Shown here: piece after piece, positions 40,803 through 48,920 of the stretch
Layout of the letters: each line of letters begins with the position of its first letter
How positions within the stretch are numbered: the first letter of the stretch is position 1
IMG/VR virus record: IMGVR_UViG_3300045257_000280
Coordinates: 1-64,000 of that record
Direction: 5' to 3' (one strand)
DNA: 64,000 nt
Source of the DNA: a virus
Translations under genes and position numbers: made by a program
The notes under the pieces: model-generated
Databases searched by the model: none
Told to the model about the DNA's origin: nothing
Seen by the model: the letters and a program-made list of their open reading frames with translations, nothing else

Positions 40803-41497
40803 TACGCCGCCTCTTTCTGCAACAACCGCTGCACCTGAATCACTTGCCACGCTTTTCCTGAACGCGTCGGGTAGTGGGTGCTGAGATACTTCGCAATCCG
40901 GTTAGGCCCGTGTCCGCTCTTGGCGGCCTTCTTGGCCCATGCCTTTGCTTCCTGCTCGCGCGCATCTTCCTCAAGCTGGGCGTCGCGACCCTTGCCGACA
41001 ACCCGGAAGCCGAGCGGCACGCCGCCGCCCATGAAACCGCGCCGGGCACGCTTGCCGCGGCGGCCTTCCTCGGTGCGCTCGCGGATGCGGTCACGTTCGA
41101 ACTCGGCGAAACACGCCATGATGGAGAAAAACATCTTGCCGACGCCATTGCCGGTAACGGGTTCGCTTGAGATATCGATCAGCACCAGATCGACGCCTCG
41201 CTGTTTCAATTCCTCGGCGGTCTGCAACGCGTCGATGGCAGAACGGAACAGGCGGTCCATTTTGCTCGCAACGATGCAATCACCTTTCTGGAGCGAGGCG
41301 AGCATTTCCTTACCTTGCAGGCGGAAAGCGAGCGGAATCGAACCGCTCGTGTCCCGGTCGATAAAATTCACGCAGTCCTTCGAGGAAACGCCCCGCATGG
41401 CCGCCAGCGCACGACACTTTTTCAACTGCTCGGGGATCGAGACAGCGCCTTCCTCATCCTGACCAAGAGTGCTGACGCGAGCGTAGACGAAGATCAT
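40802..41497 (-). CDS. small serine recombinase (resolvase/invertase type)
   Basis: 231 residues. MIFVYARVSTLGQDEEG carries the nucleophile Ser9. Also present are IPEQLKKCRALA, ASKMDRLFRSAIDALQTAEELK with the conserved Arg, and FSIMACFAEFERDRIRERTEEG in the long helix. A Lys/Arg-rich C-terminal HTH-like domain ends KYLSTHYPTRSGKAWQVIQV. Complete by length. It lies in the middle of a sugar-modification operon and could invert or mobilise part of it; no target sites were identified. Confidence 0.8.
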   Translation of the reverse strand: MIFVYARVSTLGQDEEGAVSIPEQLKKCRALAAMRGVSSKDCVNFIDRDTSGSIPLAFRLQGKEMLASLQKGDCIVASKMDRLFRSAIDALQTAEELKQRGVDLVLIDISSEPVTGNGVGKMFFSIMACFAEFERDRIRERTEEGRRGKRARRGFMGGGVPLGFRVVGKGRDAQLEEDAREQEAKAWAKKAAKSGHGPNRIAKYLSTHYPTRSGKAWQVIQVQRLLQKEAA

Positions 41498-41510
41498 AGC
41501 ATATCTCCCA

Positions 41511-41550
41511 TGTAGTACAACACACTACACGTCTGTTTTATGCAAGTCAA
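41511..41550 (-). promoter_or_regulatory. recombinase promoter with overlapping inverted repeat
   Basis: Reverse-strand TTGACT (41550-41545), 17 bases, TAGTGT (41527-41522). TGTAGT-N7-ACTACA (41511-41529) overlaps the -10 and looks like an operator. The promoter overlaps the 3' end of the epimerase gene. Confidence 0.45.
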
Positions 41551-42541
41551 CCCTGCGATGCCAGCTTTCCAAGCTGCGCCGGATACCATCGGTGAGCGAG
41601 ACCCGGCACTGATAGTGCTGCATCATCTGGTGGATGTCGGCCACGCGGCTGAAAACGCCCTCGGGCTTGTGGGGATCGTTGCGCACGCTCGCGACACCGT
41701 TCGGCCCCGCGCCCGCGCAGGCAAGAACCAGCTCGGCCAGATCGAAGAACGACGTAGGGATGCCGCTGCCGAGGTTCATCGCAGTGCCGGGTTTCAGCTT
41801 GTCCTTGGTTTGCAGCACGCATTCCACAATGTCGTCGATGTGGATGAAGTCGCGCTGCTGATCGCCGCTGCCCCATACCATCACGGGATTCACGTTCTCG
41901 ACGACGCGCTTGCAAATCGAGGGGAAGGGGTATGAAAGATTTTGATCTTCTCCATATCCACCGAACGGCCGGTAGATCACCACGTCGAGACCGTATTTCT
42001 CCACGGCGAACTTCGCCAGGTACTCGCCGGTCAGCTTAGCCCAGCCGTAGGTCATGTCCGGCTTGCCGATGCGCGTGCCGTCGAAATGGACGAGATGTTC
42101 GGCGAGCGCGCAGTGATTGTCCTTGGTCTGAAGCTCCAGCGGGTAGACGGCCGAGGACGAGAAGTAGACCACCTTGGTCTTGGTGGCGCGGCAGAGCGTA
42201 AGCCAGTGAAAAAATTCTGCGTCGATGCTGAGATCGGTGGCGACCGCCAGCGGGTCTTCCTCGATTTTTATTCTGCCGCCCACGATGGCGGCGCAATGGA
42301 TGATCAGGTCGAAACGGTTGGCGGCCCACAAAGAGCCGGGACCGGCGCCCAGCATCCAGGCGCGCACGTCGCTGATCATAAGCTGAAAGCGTTCGAGAGA
42401 TTGCGGCTGGAACATCCAATCGTGACGCTCCATGCCGGACGAAAGATTATCCACGGCCGCAACCGTGTGGCCGTCGTCGAGCAGGCGGCGGACGAAGGCA
42501 CGCCCCACGAACCCATTTGACCCGGTGACCAAGCACTTCAT
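41525..42541 (-). CDS. NAD-dependent nucleotide-sugar epimerase/dehydratase
   Basis: 338 residues from the ATG at 42541 (overlapping the upstream stop). Extended SDR: TGSNGFVG (about 6-13) is the NAD loop, FSSSAVYP supplies the Ser/Thr, and YGWAK (about 165-169) the catalytic Tyr and Lys. IYRPFGGYGEDQNLSYPFPS and RDFIHIDDIV are typical of GDP- or UDP-sugar epimerases. Supplies a modified sugar nucleotide for the adjacent transferases. Confidence 0.8.
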   Translation of the reverse strand: MKCLVTGSNGFVGRAFVRRLLDDGHTVAAVDNLSSGMERHDWMFQPQSLERFQLMISDVRAWMLGAGPGSLWAANRFDLIIHCAAIVGGRIKIEEDPLAVATDLSIDAEFFHWLTLCRATKTKVVYFSSSAVYPLELQTKDNHCALAEHLVHFDGTRIGKPDMTYGWAKLTGEYLAKFAVEKYGLDVVIYRPFGGYGEDQNLSYPFPSICKRVVENVNPVMVWGSGDQQRDFIHIDDIVECVLQTKDKLKPGTAMNLGSGIPTSFFDLAELVLACAGAGPNGVASVRNDPHKPEGVFSRVADIHQMMQHYQCRVSLTDGIRRSLESWHRRVDLHKTDV

Positions 42542-42735
42542 TTTACTACTCGCGCTACTTGCGAAGCATTGTGAATAAAAAGCCGCCCGCATGAATCTTC
42601 TACAACGCAGCGCACTTTACTGTTTATTTTCAAAAATACCGCAACTATATGCCCTTCGTACTGATAGTCACTTCCGTTCACCTGTACACGATGATTGACA
42701 AACTCGTTTATATTAAAAAGTTCCTGATCGGTCAC
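42538..42735 (-). CDS. small SH3-like hypothetical protein
   Basis: 65 residues from a GTG at 42735 that overlaps the preceding stop. Strand pattern VNHRVQVNGSDYQYEGHIVA, FLKINSKVRCVVEDSCGRLF and IHNASQVARVV resembles a small beta-barrel domain seen in rhizobial genomes and phages. Unknown role. Confidence 0.55.
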   Translation of the reverse strand: MTDQELFNINEFVNHRVQVNGSDYQYEGHIVAVFLKINSKVRCVVEDSCGRLFIHNASQVARVVK

Positions 42736-44045
42736 AACTCCACCCTCCCATGTGGCAAAGTATTCCAGTCGAACTTGAACCCGCCTACGGCGGGCTGGTC
42801 GTCGCGGCATCGAATCGCGTAGAAACAGCAGCCCGGACTCGTCATGGTGATGCGGATGGTCCGGTAGGTGCAGTTGCCCGGTATGGTCACGGCGATGAGC
42901 TGGCCCTGCGGTCCCTCGGGCGGCAACACGGGACGCGAGTCGAAACCCGAGGCTTCATCGACGATGTGGACCTGTCCGCCTTCTTTCCCACCGCCCAGCA
43001 TGACCTCGCAGGGGCCATAGACCGGAATGAAAATTCGTGAATCGAAGTCGTCCTGATGGTTGTCGGCGATCCACCCGAACGGGCCGAAGCCAGGGGCGTC
43101 GCGGAGTTTCCACGATCCCTCGTAGCGTCCGCCAAGTGCCGCAATCTGGTGAGCGAAGATGGTCTGGCCGCGGGCAGTGTCGCGATGGAACAGGGAGTCG
43201 GGAAGGATGAGTTTGCCTTCGCGAATTTGCTGGAGGCGGTCGCGATAGGTTTCGAACAGCTTGTCGTCGATACGGTCAGTGACGGGGCCGGTTGCAATCG
43301 TCAGTCCTTGTTCTTCAAGCGGCGGCACTTGGCCGAGCATCTGGACTGGCGATGGCGTGAGTGCCAGGGATGCGTAGCCGTGGCTGGCGAGCAGGGCGTC
43401 CCATCTCCAGTCACTTACGAGAAAATGTTCGGAGCCGCGGAAAGCCCAATAGGCGCCAATGTCCGTCGAGGTGAGCTGAGCGAATACCGCGCGGTTCTCG
43501 GTCGTCCATTGAGTGCGGTACTGGTTGAGCACGAGCTGGGCGGCTTCGCGAGTGAAGATCACCATACCAGCGCCGAGGTTGTGGCAAATCGCGTAGCCGG
43601 GGCGCTGGATCAGGATGCGGTCCTCGTAGCAACGCGCGCTGACGGCGCCGACTGTGAGGCCATCCTGGGTGCCTTGCTCGAACAGCGCCATGGTTTTGTC
43701 GAACCAGCCGTTTTCTAAAAGCACGTCGTTTTCGACGAGGCCGATGTAGTCATACGCTTGGTCTTCTGCCGAAAAGCCCTGCGCGTCGTTCTTCAGTACG
43801 CGCCCCATGCCGAGCATTTTGGACAGCGCGTAGATGATCGCTGCGCCCGAGCCGCCGGTCACATCCTCGTGCATCGCCAAATGCTGATTGCGCGCTTGTA
43901 AACATGCATACGCTATGCCCTCGCGGGTCTTACTTCCATCAACCCAATGCAGATCGAATTTGCCGGGCTGCAACAGCGGCTCGATCGACTGGCGGGACAG
44001 TTCGGTTCTGTCGCAAGTGCTGAAGGCGATGGCGACGCGGTTCAT
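42732..44045 (-). CDS. GT-A-type glycosyltransferase with C-terminal beta domain
   Basis: 437 residues. N-terminal VAIAFSTCDRTELSRQSIEPLL, then DYIGLVENDVLLENGWFD (about 100-116; END in place of DXD), and FTREAAQLVLNQY suggest a GT2-like fold. Residues about 290-437 form a beta-rich domain (DFDSRIFIPVYGPCEVMLGG; CTYRTIRITMTSPGCCFYAI) that may bind carbohydrate. Operon member next to the epimerase. Confidence 0.65.
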   Translation of the reverse strand: MNRVAIAFSTCDRTELSRQSIEPLLQPGKFDLHWVDGSKTREGIAYACLQARNQHLAMHEDVTGGSGAAIIYALSKMLGMGRVLKNDAQGFSAEDQAYDYIGLVENDVLLENGWFDKTMALFEQGTQDGLTVGAVSARCYEDRILIQRPGYAICHNLGAGMVIFTREAAQLVLNQYRTQWTTENRAVFAQLTSTDIGAYWAFRGSEHFLVSDWRWDALLASHGYASLALTPSPVQMLGQVPPLEEQGLTIATGPVTDRIDDKLFETYRDRLQQIREGKLILPDSLFHRDTARGQTIFAHQIAALGGRYEGSWKLRDAPGFGPFGWIADNHQDDFDSRIFIPVYGPCEVMLGGGKEGGQVHIVDEASGFDSRPVLPPEGPQGQLIAVTIPGNCTYRTIRITMTSPGCCFYAIRCRDDQPAVGGFKFDWNTLPHGRVEL

Positions 44046-44317
44046 TTGTGCTTACGCCGTTTCTTGGACGCTTTGCGGGCACGCTTATCTGCGCCGACAA
44101 ACTCGCCTCGCGCTTCGCGGATGATCTCGTTGATGAAAGTTGGCGGCGGGTTGACGATCGGCTCAAGCGCGTCCGGCTGCACTTGGACATTCAAATGCTT
44201 AAGGATTGCATCCTGGCGCCACTGAATGCCGCGAACGATATGCTTGATCGAATCCAACTCGTTGCCGATCATGCGAGTAAGATTTTCAAGAGCCTGAGTC
44301 CGTTGTTTTGCATTCAT
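44042..44317 (-). CDS. small helical protein with basic tail
   Basis: 91 residues from the ATG at 44317. Helical N-terminus and a C-terminal tail KRARKASKKRRKHK. Overlaps both neighbours by ATGA junctions. Might bind nucleic acid or an acidic partner; unknown. Confidence 0.5.
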   Translation of the reverse strand: MNAKQRTQALENLTRMIGNELDSIKHIVRGIQWRQDAILKHLNVQVQPDALEPIVNPPPTFINEIIREARGEFVGADKRARKASKKRRKHK

Positions 44318-45306
44318 AACACTGCCTCGCAATCCTCATACCACGCCATCGCGGCCTCCAGCTCCGGGCCTTTCCAACCTTCGACCAAAATTCTGCACTG
44401 CTCAACCACGCTACCAGCCCGCAAAGGCGCGCGCGCCAGATAGTCGGCATACTCGACGATGTGGTCCACGCCGTAGCGCTCGGCTTTGAGATCGTTGAGC
44501 AGCGGACGAGGGGCGCGGGCGTGATAGGCCATGGGGGGGCCGTAGAACGTGTACAGATTGCGCTCCTGCATGATGCGGCGCATCAGCATAGACGCGAAGA
44601 TGTCGGTGTTTCTTTGCTGCGCGAAGTAGAACTGGGCGAACGCGGGTGCCAGCTCGGCGCGGAAGATCGTGAACTGGGAGTTGAAGACCGCGTGAGCGGC
44701 CGGATCGACCACGAAGCCCGAGCGCAAGATGTCGGTGACGCCCGTGACGATCGGGCGGTTGGCGATTGCCGTGCAGGCGTCGGTGTCGGGGACACCCAAG
44801 ATGATGCCCTGCGCAGCGCCGATCTGGACGTTGCAGGCACCATGCACTTCCAAATAATAAATTTGGTCGTAAGGTATGCCGCGAGCGAGAGTAGGCGGCA
44901 ACGCGAACGAACTGTGGTCGAACCACTGCTTGGGCGCGCCGAGTTTCAACCCAGACCACTCGGTAAAGAACAGCATGTTCCAATCAAAGAAGGGGTCGCT
45001 GGTAGGGAGCATATCGTCATCGCAAGACATGATCAGGTCCGGCTTCCACTTCATAGCTTCGAGCAGCGCGAAATTCCTGCGGCTGTCGGTTTTCCAGCCG
45101 ATCAGTTCGGACGACTTGTAGTTCTTGCGCTGCTGATCGTGGGCGCTCAGATAGATGCAGTTGGGGATGGATTCACAAAAATCGTAAGTGGCTTCCGGCG
45201 TCTTGAGGTCGGCGGCGACGAAGAACATCACGTCGGCGTCGAATGCGCGGTAGAGCTGGAGGACGCGCGGGACGTTGATGGTGGTGGTTATCAGCGCGAC
45301 CTTCAC
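44314..45306 (-). CDS. glycosyltransferase (RGP/STELLO-like)
   Basis: 330 residues from a GTG at 45306 with GGAGGAACA upstream. VKVALITTTINVPRVLQLYR, ELIGWKTDSRRNFALLEAMK and DLIMSCDDDMLPTSDPFF (DDD at about 96-98) match the reversibly glycosylated polypeptide / STELLO family layout. A transferase or sugar mutase acting on nucleotide sugars is likely. Confidence 0.65.
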   Translation of the reverse strand: MKVALITTTINVPRVLQLYRAFDADVMFFVAADLKTPEATYDFCESIPNCIYLSAHDQQRKNYKSSELIGWKTDSRRNFALLEAMKWKPDLIMSCDDDMLPTSDPFFDWNMLFFTEWSGLKLGAPKQWFDHSSFALPPTLARGIPYDQIYYLEVHGACNVQIGAAQGIILGVPDTDACTAIANRPIVTGVTDILRSGFVVDPAAHAVFNSQFTIFRAELAPAFAQFYFAQQRNTDIFASMLMRRIMQERNLYTFYGPPMAYHARAPRPLLNDLKAERYGVDHIVEYADYLARAPLRAGSVVEQCRILVEGWKGPELEAAMAWYEDCEAVL

Positions 45307-45476
45307 TTCTGTTCCTCCCCCGGCTTGTTGTGCCTCGCCTTCATGTGCGCCGAGCGCCACTGTTCGAGAATCATCACGATCATCTGGCTGAGCTTGCGGT
45401 TGTCGGCGTCGGCGCGGCGGCGCAGGAAGTCCTTGAGCATCTTGGGGATGCGGATCGAGGTCGGTTGGTTGTACAT
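45303..45476 (-). CDS. ribbon-helix-helix (Arc-like) regulator
   Basis: 57 residues. TSIRIPKMLKDFLRRRADA, then SQMIVMILEQWR: one strand and two helices as in Arc/MetJ proteins. Its start overlaps the preceding stop and its stop overlaps the glycosyltransferase start. Candidate repressor of this operon and of the TGTAGT/ACTACA sites. Confidence 0.65.
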   Translation of the reverse strand: MYNQPTSIRIPKMLKDFLRRRADADNRKLSQMIVMILEQWRSAHMKARHNKPGEEQK

Positions 45477-45721
45477 CAGCTAGGCAAGCCCCGCAGATGG
45501 TCGGCGCACAGATGCTCGCGCAATTCGTAGCTCGCGTCGTAATCCTCGCTCGGATCGATTGGCGAGATAACCAGTCTGTCGTCCTCAGTGTAGCCGATCA
45601 AATAATGCACGATACCCGCCACGTCGATCTTGCTGCCCAACGGGAATTCCTCAGCGAGCTTCTGCACGCATTCCGGTCGTGTCTTCAACCATTCGACAAA
45701 TGCTGGGGCGGGGGTTGCCAT
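45476..45721 (-). CDS. hypothetical protein
   Basis: 81 residues from the ATG at 45721, preceded by GGTGAGACTTCT. MATPAPAFVEWLKTRPECVQ, KIDVAGIVHYLIGYTEDDRL and LVISPIDPSEDYDASYEL. Unknown function. First gene after a 135-base leader and a good promoter. Confidence 0.55.
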   Translation of the reverse strand: MATPAPAFVEWLKTRPECVQKLAEEFPLGSKIDVAGIVHYLIGYTEDDRLVISPIDPSEDYDASYELREHLCADHLRGLPS

Positions 45722-45775
45722 AGAAGTCTCACCAAGAAAGTGATTTGCCGCGTCGTAGCGAAGCGAAGACGGGAG

Positions 45776-45819
45776 GCCGGGCAGCACTGGTGCAGACATG
45801 GGAGGGAAGGCTGCCCGGC
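45776..45819 (-). promoter_or_regulatory. leader hairpin
   Basis: Perfect 10-bp inverted repeat GCCGGGCAGC / GCTGCCCGGC separated by 24 bases, in the transcribed leader upstream of the gene at 45476-45721. No U tract follows, so it is more likely a stability or regulatory structure than a terminator. Confidence 0.5.
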
Positions 45820-45855
45820 TAGCGCCTCGCGGTGGGGACCCCAAGGCGCAGAAGC

Positions 45856-45884
45856 AGTGTAGTTTGTTGTAGTTTTTAAGTCAA
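45856..45884 (-). promoter_or_regulatory. sigma70-type promoter
   Basis: Reverse-strand TTGACT, 17-base spacer, TACACT. Two TGTAGT copies (45858-45863 and 45868-45873) lie within it. Would drive the operon beginning at 45721. Confidence 0.5.
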
Positions 45885-46180
45885 GCCCCGCCGATACCAC
45901 CGGGCGAAGATAGCGTTCGGACGTTGCTTGGCGCAGCATCTTCGCCGCGACCGTCGATCCAATCGTCGTAATTCTCGGGCGGCCGGATCCCAACCTCCAT
46001 CAGCTCGCGCGAGGTGAAGGGCTTGTTGGGATCGCGGAACTCGATCTGCGGGGGCCGCGGGGTGAACAGGCCCGCCAGGAAAGAAGAAAAAGAAAGCAAG
46101 AAAATTCCGGCGACGAGGTAGTCGTTGAGGATCAGGGCGACGGCTGAGCCGACCAGAAAGAGGGGGATGAGGGTTTTCAT
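45881..46180 (-). CDS. membrane protein
   Basis: 99 residues. Two adjacent hydrophobic helices (about 3-40), then a soluble tail (EFRDPNKPFTSRELMEVGIR). Start overlaps the preceding stop. Unknown. Confidence 0.55.
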   Translation of the reverse strand: MKTLIPLFLVGSAVALILNDYLVAGIFLLSFSSFLAGLFTPRPPQIEFRDPNKPFTSRELMEVGIRPPENYDDWIDGRGEDAAPSNVRTLSSPGGIGGA

Positions 46181-46377
46181 TTGGGCTGTGCCTTGTTGAT
46201 GACCGCAGTGGCCTGCTCGTAAGCATCGAGGGCGAGCTTGAAGCCGCGCTCGAAGCGGTCGATCGGAGTGGATTTGTCTTGGGTGAAAAGTGGATTGGCG
46301 AGGGATTGGATCAGGGTTTCGAACAGTTTCGAGAGGTGGTCGTCTAGGGATTTGTCTAGGGCGGGTTTTAGGTTCAT
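46177..46377 (-). CDS. small helical protein
   Basis: 66 residues from the ATG at 46377, overlapping the methyltransferase stop. All-helical (SLDDHLSKLFETLIQSLANP; FKLALDAYEQATAVINKA). Unknown. Confidence 0.5.
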   Translation of the reverse strand: MNLKPALDKSLDDHLSKLFETLIQSLANPLFTQDKSTPIDRFERGFKLALDAYEQATAVINKAQPK

Positions 46378-47630
46378 GGCGAAGCCTGTGCGGGTTGAAG
46401 CGTAGCGCTCGGCACTGAAGGCGTCAAACCGCACCGCCGCTCGGCCATCTGGACGTAGTCGGCGTTGAGTTCAATCAGAATGGCGTGACGATTTAATTTG
46501 TTGGCCACCATGCCGACCGTGCCGCTGCCGGCGAAGGGGTCGAGAACCACAGAAGATTCGGGGGAGCCAGCGAGGATGCACGGCTCCACGAGATCGGGCG
46601 GGAAGGTGGCGAAGTGAGCTTCCTTGAAGGGCTTGGTGGTGATGGTCCAGACCGAGCGGCGATTGCGCTTTGCGATATCCCACGTATCTTCTCGCCGATC
46701 AGGACGGTGCGTGCCAACGGATTGCCCTGGGAAAACTTCCGCGCGTTTAGAATTGGCACGCTTAAAAGAATTGCGAGCACTGCGTCCAACCGCCTTCATG
46801 GCGCCATTCGTTTTACCTGGTACGCGCTCGCTGCCGTGCTGCTGAGCGAGAGTTGGCTGCGATAGTCGCGCTTTTGTAGATTCAGTCGTTGGTTCCGAAA
46901 TGGCATCCGAATCGAAATAATATTTCGGCGCTTTGCTCAGCATGAACAGGTACTCGTGCGACTTGGTGCAACGGTCGCGCACGGATTCGGGCATCGGGTT
47001 CGGTTTTGCCCAGATGATGTCCTGCCGCAGATACCAGCCATCTTGTTGGAGAGCGAACGCTACGCGCCAGGGGATGCCACAGAGGTCTTTGTGTTTCAGT
47101 CCTGGCGTGCCGCGCTTCTTGCCAAATTCCATCGGCACGTCGTTCCACCCCGGGCGCTCGGCAGCAAATTTTCCACCGCCGCCTCGGCCGCCGCCCACGT
47201 AGGAGTCGCCGAGGTTTAACCAGAGCGTGCCATCCGGGCGCAAGATGCGACGAACTTCGCGGAAAATTTCTACGATGTGCTCGACGAACGCGAGCGGCGT
47301 GCTTTCGAGGCCGAGCGCGCCGCGCCAGGCGCCGCAAATATTGCAAGTCGCATCCGTGCGCCAGCGCGCATCCTTCAGGCGCTGTGCGTTTTGCTCGCCG
47401 GCTTTCGAGAATGCTTCGGCGCAGCCGTTGGATTTTGCCGCCGAGTTCTCGGTGTACCAGCGATGCTCCACGAAGTCGTGCGCGCAGGATTCGACGCCGC
47501 CCCAGATTTGCGCTTCGCCACCGTAATTTCGAAGCCCCCAATACGGCGGCGAGGTCACGCAGGTCTGGATGCAATTGTCCTTCAAGGATTTGAGGACAGT
47601 GAGGGCGTTGCCTTGGACGATTTTGATCAT
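46374..47630 (-). CDS. site-specific DNA methyltransferase (N4C/N6A type)
   Basis: 418 residues from the ATG at 47630. TSPPYWGLRNYGG (catalytic SPPY, about 27-30) comes first. LWLNLGDSYVGGGRGGGG and AKPNPMPESVRDRCTKSHEY are in the middle. The SAM-binding VLDPFAGSGTVGMVANKLNR lies near the C-terminus: the beta-class order of amino-methyltransferases. A CNICG motif may bind zinc. No cognate nuclease is nearby, so it probably protects phage DNA from restriction. Confidence 0.8.
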   Translation of the reverse strand: MIKIVQGNALTVLKSLKDNCIQTCVTSPPYWGLRNYGGEAQIWGGVESCAHDFVEHRWYTENSAAKSNGCAEAFSKAGEQNAQRLKDARWRTDATCNICGAWRGALGLESTPLAFVEHIVEIFREVRRILRPDGTLWLNLGDSYVGGGRGGGGKFAAERPGWNDVPMEFGKKRGTPGLKHKDLCGIPWRVAFALQQDGWYLRQDIIWAKPNPMPESVRDRCTKSHEYLFMLSKAPKYYFDSDAISEPTTESTKARLSQPTLAQQHGSERVPGKTNGAMKAVGRSARNSFKRANSKRAEVFPGQSVGTHRPDRREDTWDIAKRNRRSVWTITTKPFKEAHFATFPPDLVEPCILAGSPESSVVLDPFAGSGTVGMVANKLNRHAILIELNADYVQMAERRCGLTPSVPSATLQPAQASP

Positions 47631-47701
47631 CGGGCAAGCATATTGATGATGGTGCCGATTAGGAAGCACAAGGAACCGGCGAGATAAAAATAATTGGCCA
47701 T
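47627..47701 (-). CDS. 24-residue membrane peptide
   Basis: One hydrophobic helix (YFYLAGSLCFLIGTIINML). Its stop overlaps the methyltransferase start (ATGA). Weak ribosome site, so translation is uncertain, but the placement suggests a leader peptide or small membrane protein. Confidence 0.35.
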   Translation of the reverse strand: MANYFYLAGSLCFLIGTIINMLAR

Positions 47702-47719
47702 GCGCCAACCGTAACGCAA

Positions 47720-47732
47720 ACTACAATGTAGT
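47720..47732. promoter_or_regulatory. ACTACA-A-TGTAGT inverted repeat
   Basis: Perfect 6-bp half sites around one base, within the likely promoter region upstream of the methyltransferase operon. It has the same half sites as the recombinase promoter operator. Confidence 0.4.
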
Positions 47733-48106
47733 GCAAGCACCGAAATTTTTACTGGAAAAAATTTTTTGGCTGGGGGAATACGAGTAGCGCTGCCTGAAAT
47801 CCTGGTTGAGCTAGGACCATCGCACCCGCGAAACGAGCGGGGTGCCGGCGCCTGGTGCTAAGTCGATTAGGTCCGGTGTAGTACATCACGCGAATGTGAT
47901 CTGGCGCGCTCGATCGGCCTCGATCGCACCTATACCCCTACCCCTATAACGGCACGGCCTAGATAATCCGGCATGGTGCTTACGGTGTTGTAACAAAGTA
48001 AGCCCGCTCCCTGGGACGCTCCAGCTCCAAAGACCTAGGAAGCCGCTACCAGGCGCGACGCGGATCCCCGCTGGCGCCGATCGGCCGGCTTTGCTACCGA
48101 TTCGCC
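47733..48106. other. 374-bp intergenic region
   Basis: No convincing gene on either strand. It contains a C-rich stretch around 47932-47948, GGCGCCTGGTGCT (47847-47859; again at 49789-49801), a TGTAGT half site at 47877 and an inverted repeat TGCTTAC...GTAAGC near 47979-48004. Probably divergent regulation of the methyltransferase operon and the gene at 48107. Confidence 0.5.
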
Positions 48107-48508
48107 ATGCCAGAGCTGCAACGGAATTTCGCGCAAGCCACGCGGACAGACGTGCTTCAAGACGTAGCCGATCGGTTGCCAAAGCAAGTCGCCCTACCGC
48201 TTTTTGAAGCCGCTTTATTGCGCCTAGGATTGTCAGGGAATAACGCGGAAGTGACGGCGCTATTCGCTGGCCGCGCCACATGGAATCAAATCAGGGATTG
48301 GCGCCGTGGCCGCAATCGCGTGCCGAAATGGGCATGGGATTATTTAGGTGTTTTGCTTGATCGGATGATAGCCGACGCAACAGCAATTCGCGTCAGCACG
48401 GCTAACCCGCCAAACGTCGCCAAAGGACAAGGCTCGCACCGCAACATCGCCGCCTGGAACGCCCGCCGCGCGGTCCTACGCTCTAAAAACGAAAAGGCCG
48501 GCGGTTAA
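48107..48508 (+). CDS. possible HTH-like regulatory protein
   Basis: 133 residues. FEAALLRLGLSGNNAEVTAL, then ATWNQIRDWRRGRNRVPKWA and DYLGVLLDRM has the look of a helix-turn-helix domain whose recognition helix is WNQIRDWRRGR. The C-terminal Asn/Arg-rich tail (HRNIAAWNARRAVLRS) is basic. Forward-strand single gene bounded by a strong hairpin. Confidence 0.5.
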   Translation: MPELQRNFAQATRTDVLQDVADRLPKQVALPLFEAALLRLGLSGNNAEVTALFAGRATWNQIRDWRRGRNRVPKWAWDYLGVLLDRMIADATAIRVSTANPPNVAKGQGSHRNIAAWNARRAVLRSKNEKAGG

Positions 48509-48516
48509 GCCGGCCT
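48495..48516 (+). terminator. strong hairpin at gene end
   Basis: Stem AGGCCGGC / GCCGGCCT with loop GGTTAA that contains the stop codon. No clear U tract, so termination may be rho-assisted or the hairpin may stabilise the mRNA. Confidence 0.55.
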
Positions 48517-48545
48517 CTCGCAAAGTCTTACCAGCGCACGGCGCT

Positions 48546-48812
48546 TCACGCTTCGCCGCGGTCAATCTTCGCCAGATGCTCAAACAAAGCCGGATGCAAC
48601 GCTCGCGCCTCTGCCTCGCTAATAGGCTTCACAAACAGCGCGGGGTCGAACCAAAACGTGTCAACCTCTGCCGTGTTGTTAATCGTGCGCGCAGCACCAT
48701 ACCCGAAATAATGCCCCATAAAATCCGGGTCATCATCTTCGATCGGCCAATTATCAGGAATGAAAATCACCGTCGATGATCCGCGTTCATCATGCTGGTA
48801 ATACTTATCCAT
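48546..48812 (-). CDS. hypothetical protein
   Basis: 88 residues, acidic and aromatic-rich (STVIFIPDNWPIEDDDPDFM; FWFDPALFVKPISEAEARAL). ATG preceded by AAGGGAGAGAG. Its promoter/leader is one of the shared cassettes in this region. Unknown. Confidence 0.55.
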   Translation of the reverse strand: MDKYYQHDERGSSTVIFIPDNWPIEDDDPDFMGHYFGYGAARTINNTAEVDTFWFDPALFVKPISEAEARALHPALFEHLAKIDRGEA

Positions 48813-48838
48813 GACTCTCTCCCTTGCTGGTATTCAAT

Positions 48839-48867
48839 CCACTACTCTCTATCAAACCGCAAGTCAA
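48839..48867 (-). promoter_or_regulatory. shared promoter/leader cassette, copy a
   Basis: Reverse-strand TTGACT, 17 bases, TAGTGG. The 13-base box TAGAGAGTAGTGG (48851-48839) covers the -10. Similar boxes occur before three other genes up to 53.4 kb. Confidence 0.5.
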
Positions 48868-48871
48868 CACG

Positions 48872-48897
48872 AAAAAAGGGCGCCCCCTAGAGCGCCC
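48872..48897 (-). terminator. rho-independent terminator
   Basis: Reverse-strand stem GGGCGC / GCGCCC with loop TCTAGGGG, followed by TTTTTT. Ends the operon of the genes at 48921-49401. Confidence 0.85.
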
Positions 48898-48920
48898 TCG
48901 TTCGCGGGACAGTCTTGGCG

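Noticed and set aside
39387-40838. 483-codon forward frame opposite the TPR-glycosyltransferase
   Set aside because: The reverse frame has TPR and GT motifs; the forward one has none.
47733-48106. tRNA gene in the GC-rich intergenic region
   Set aside because: No acceptor/T-arm pairing or GTTCRA-type loop was found.
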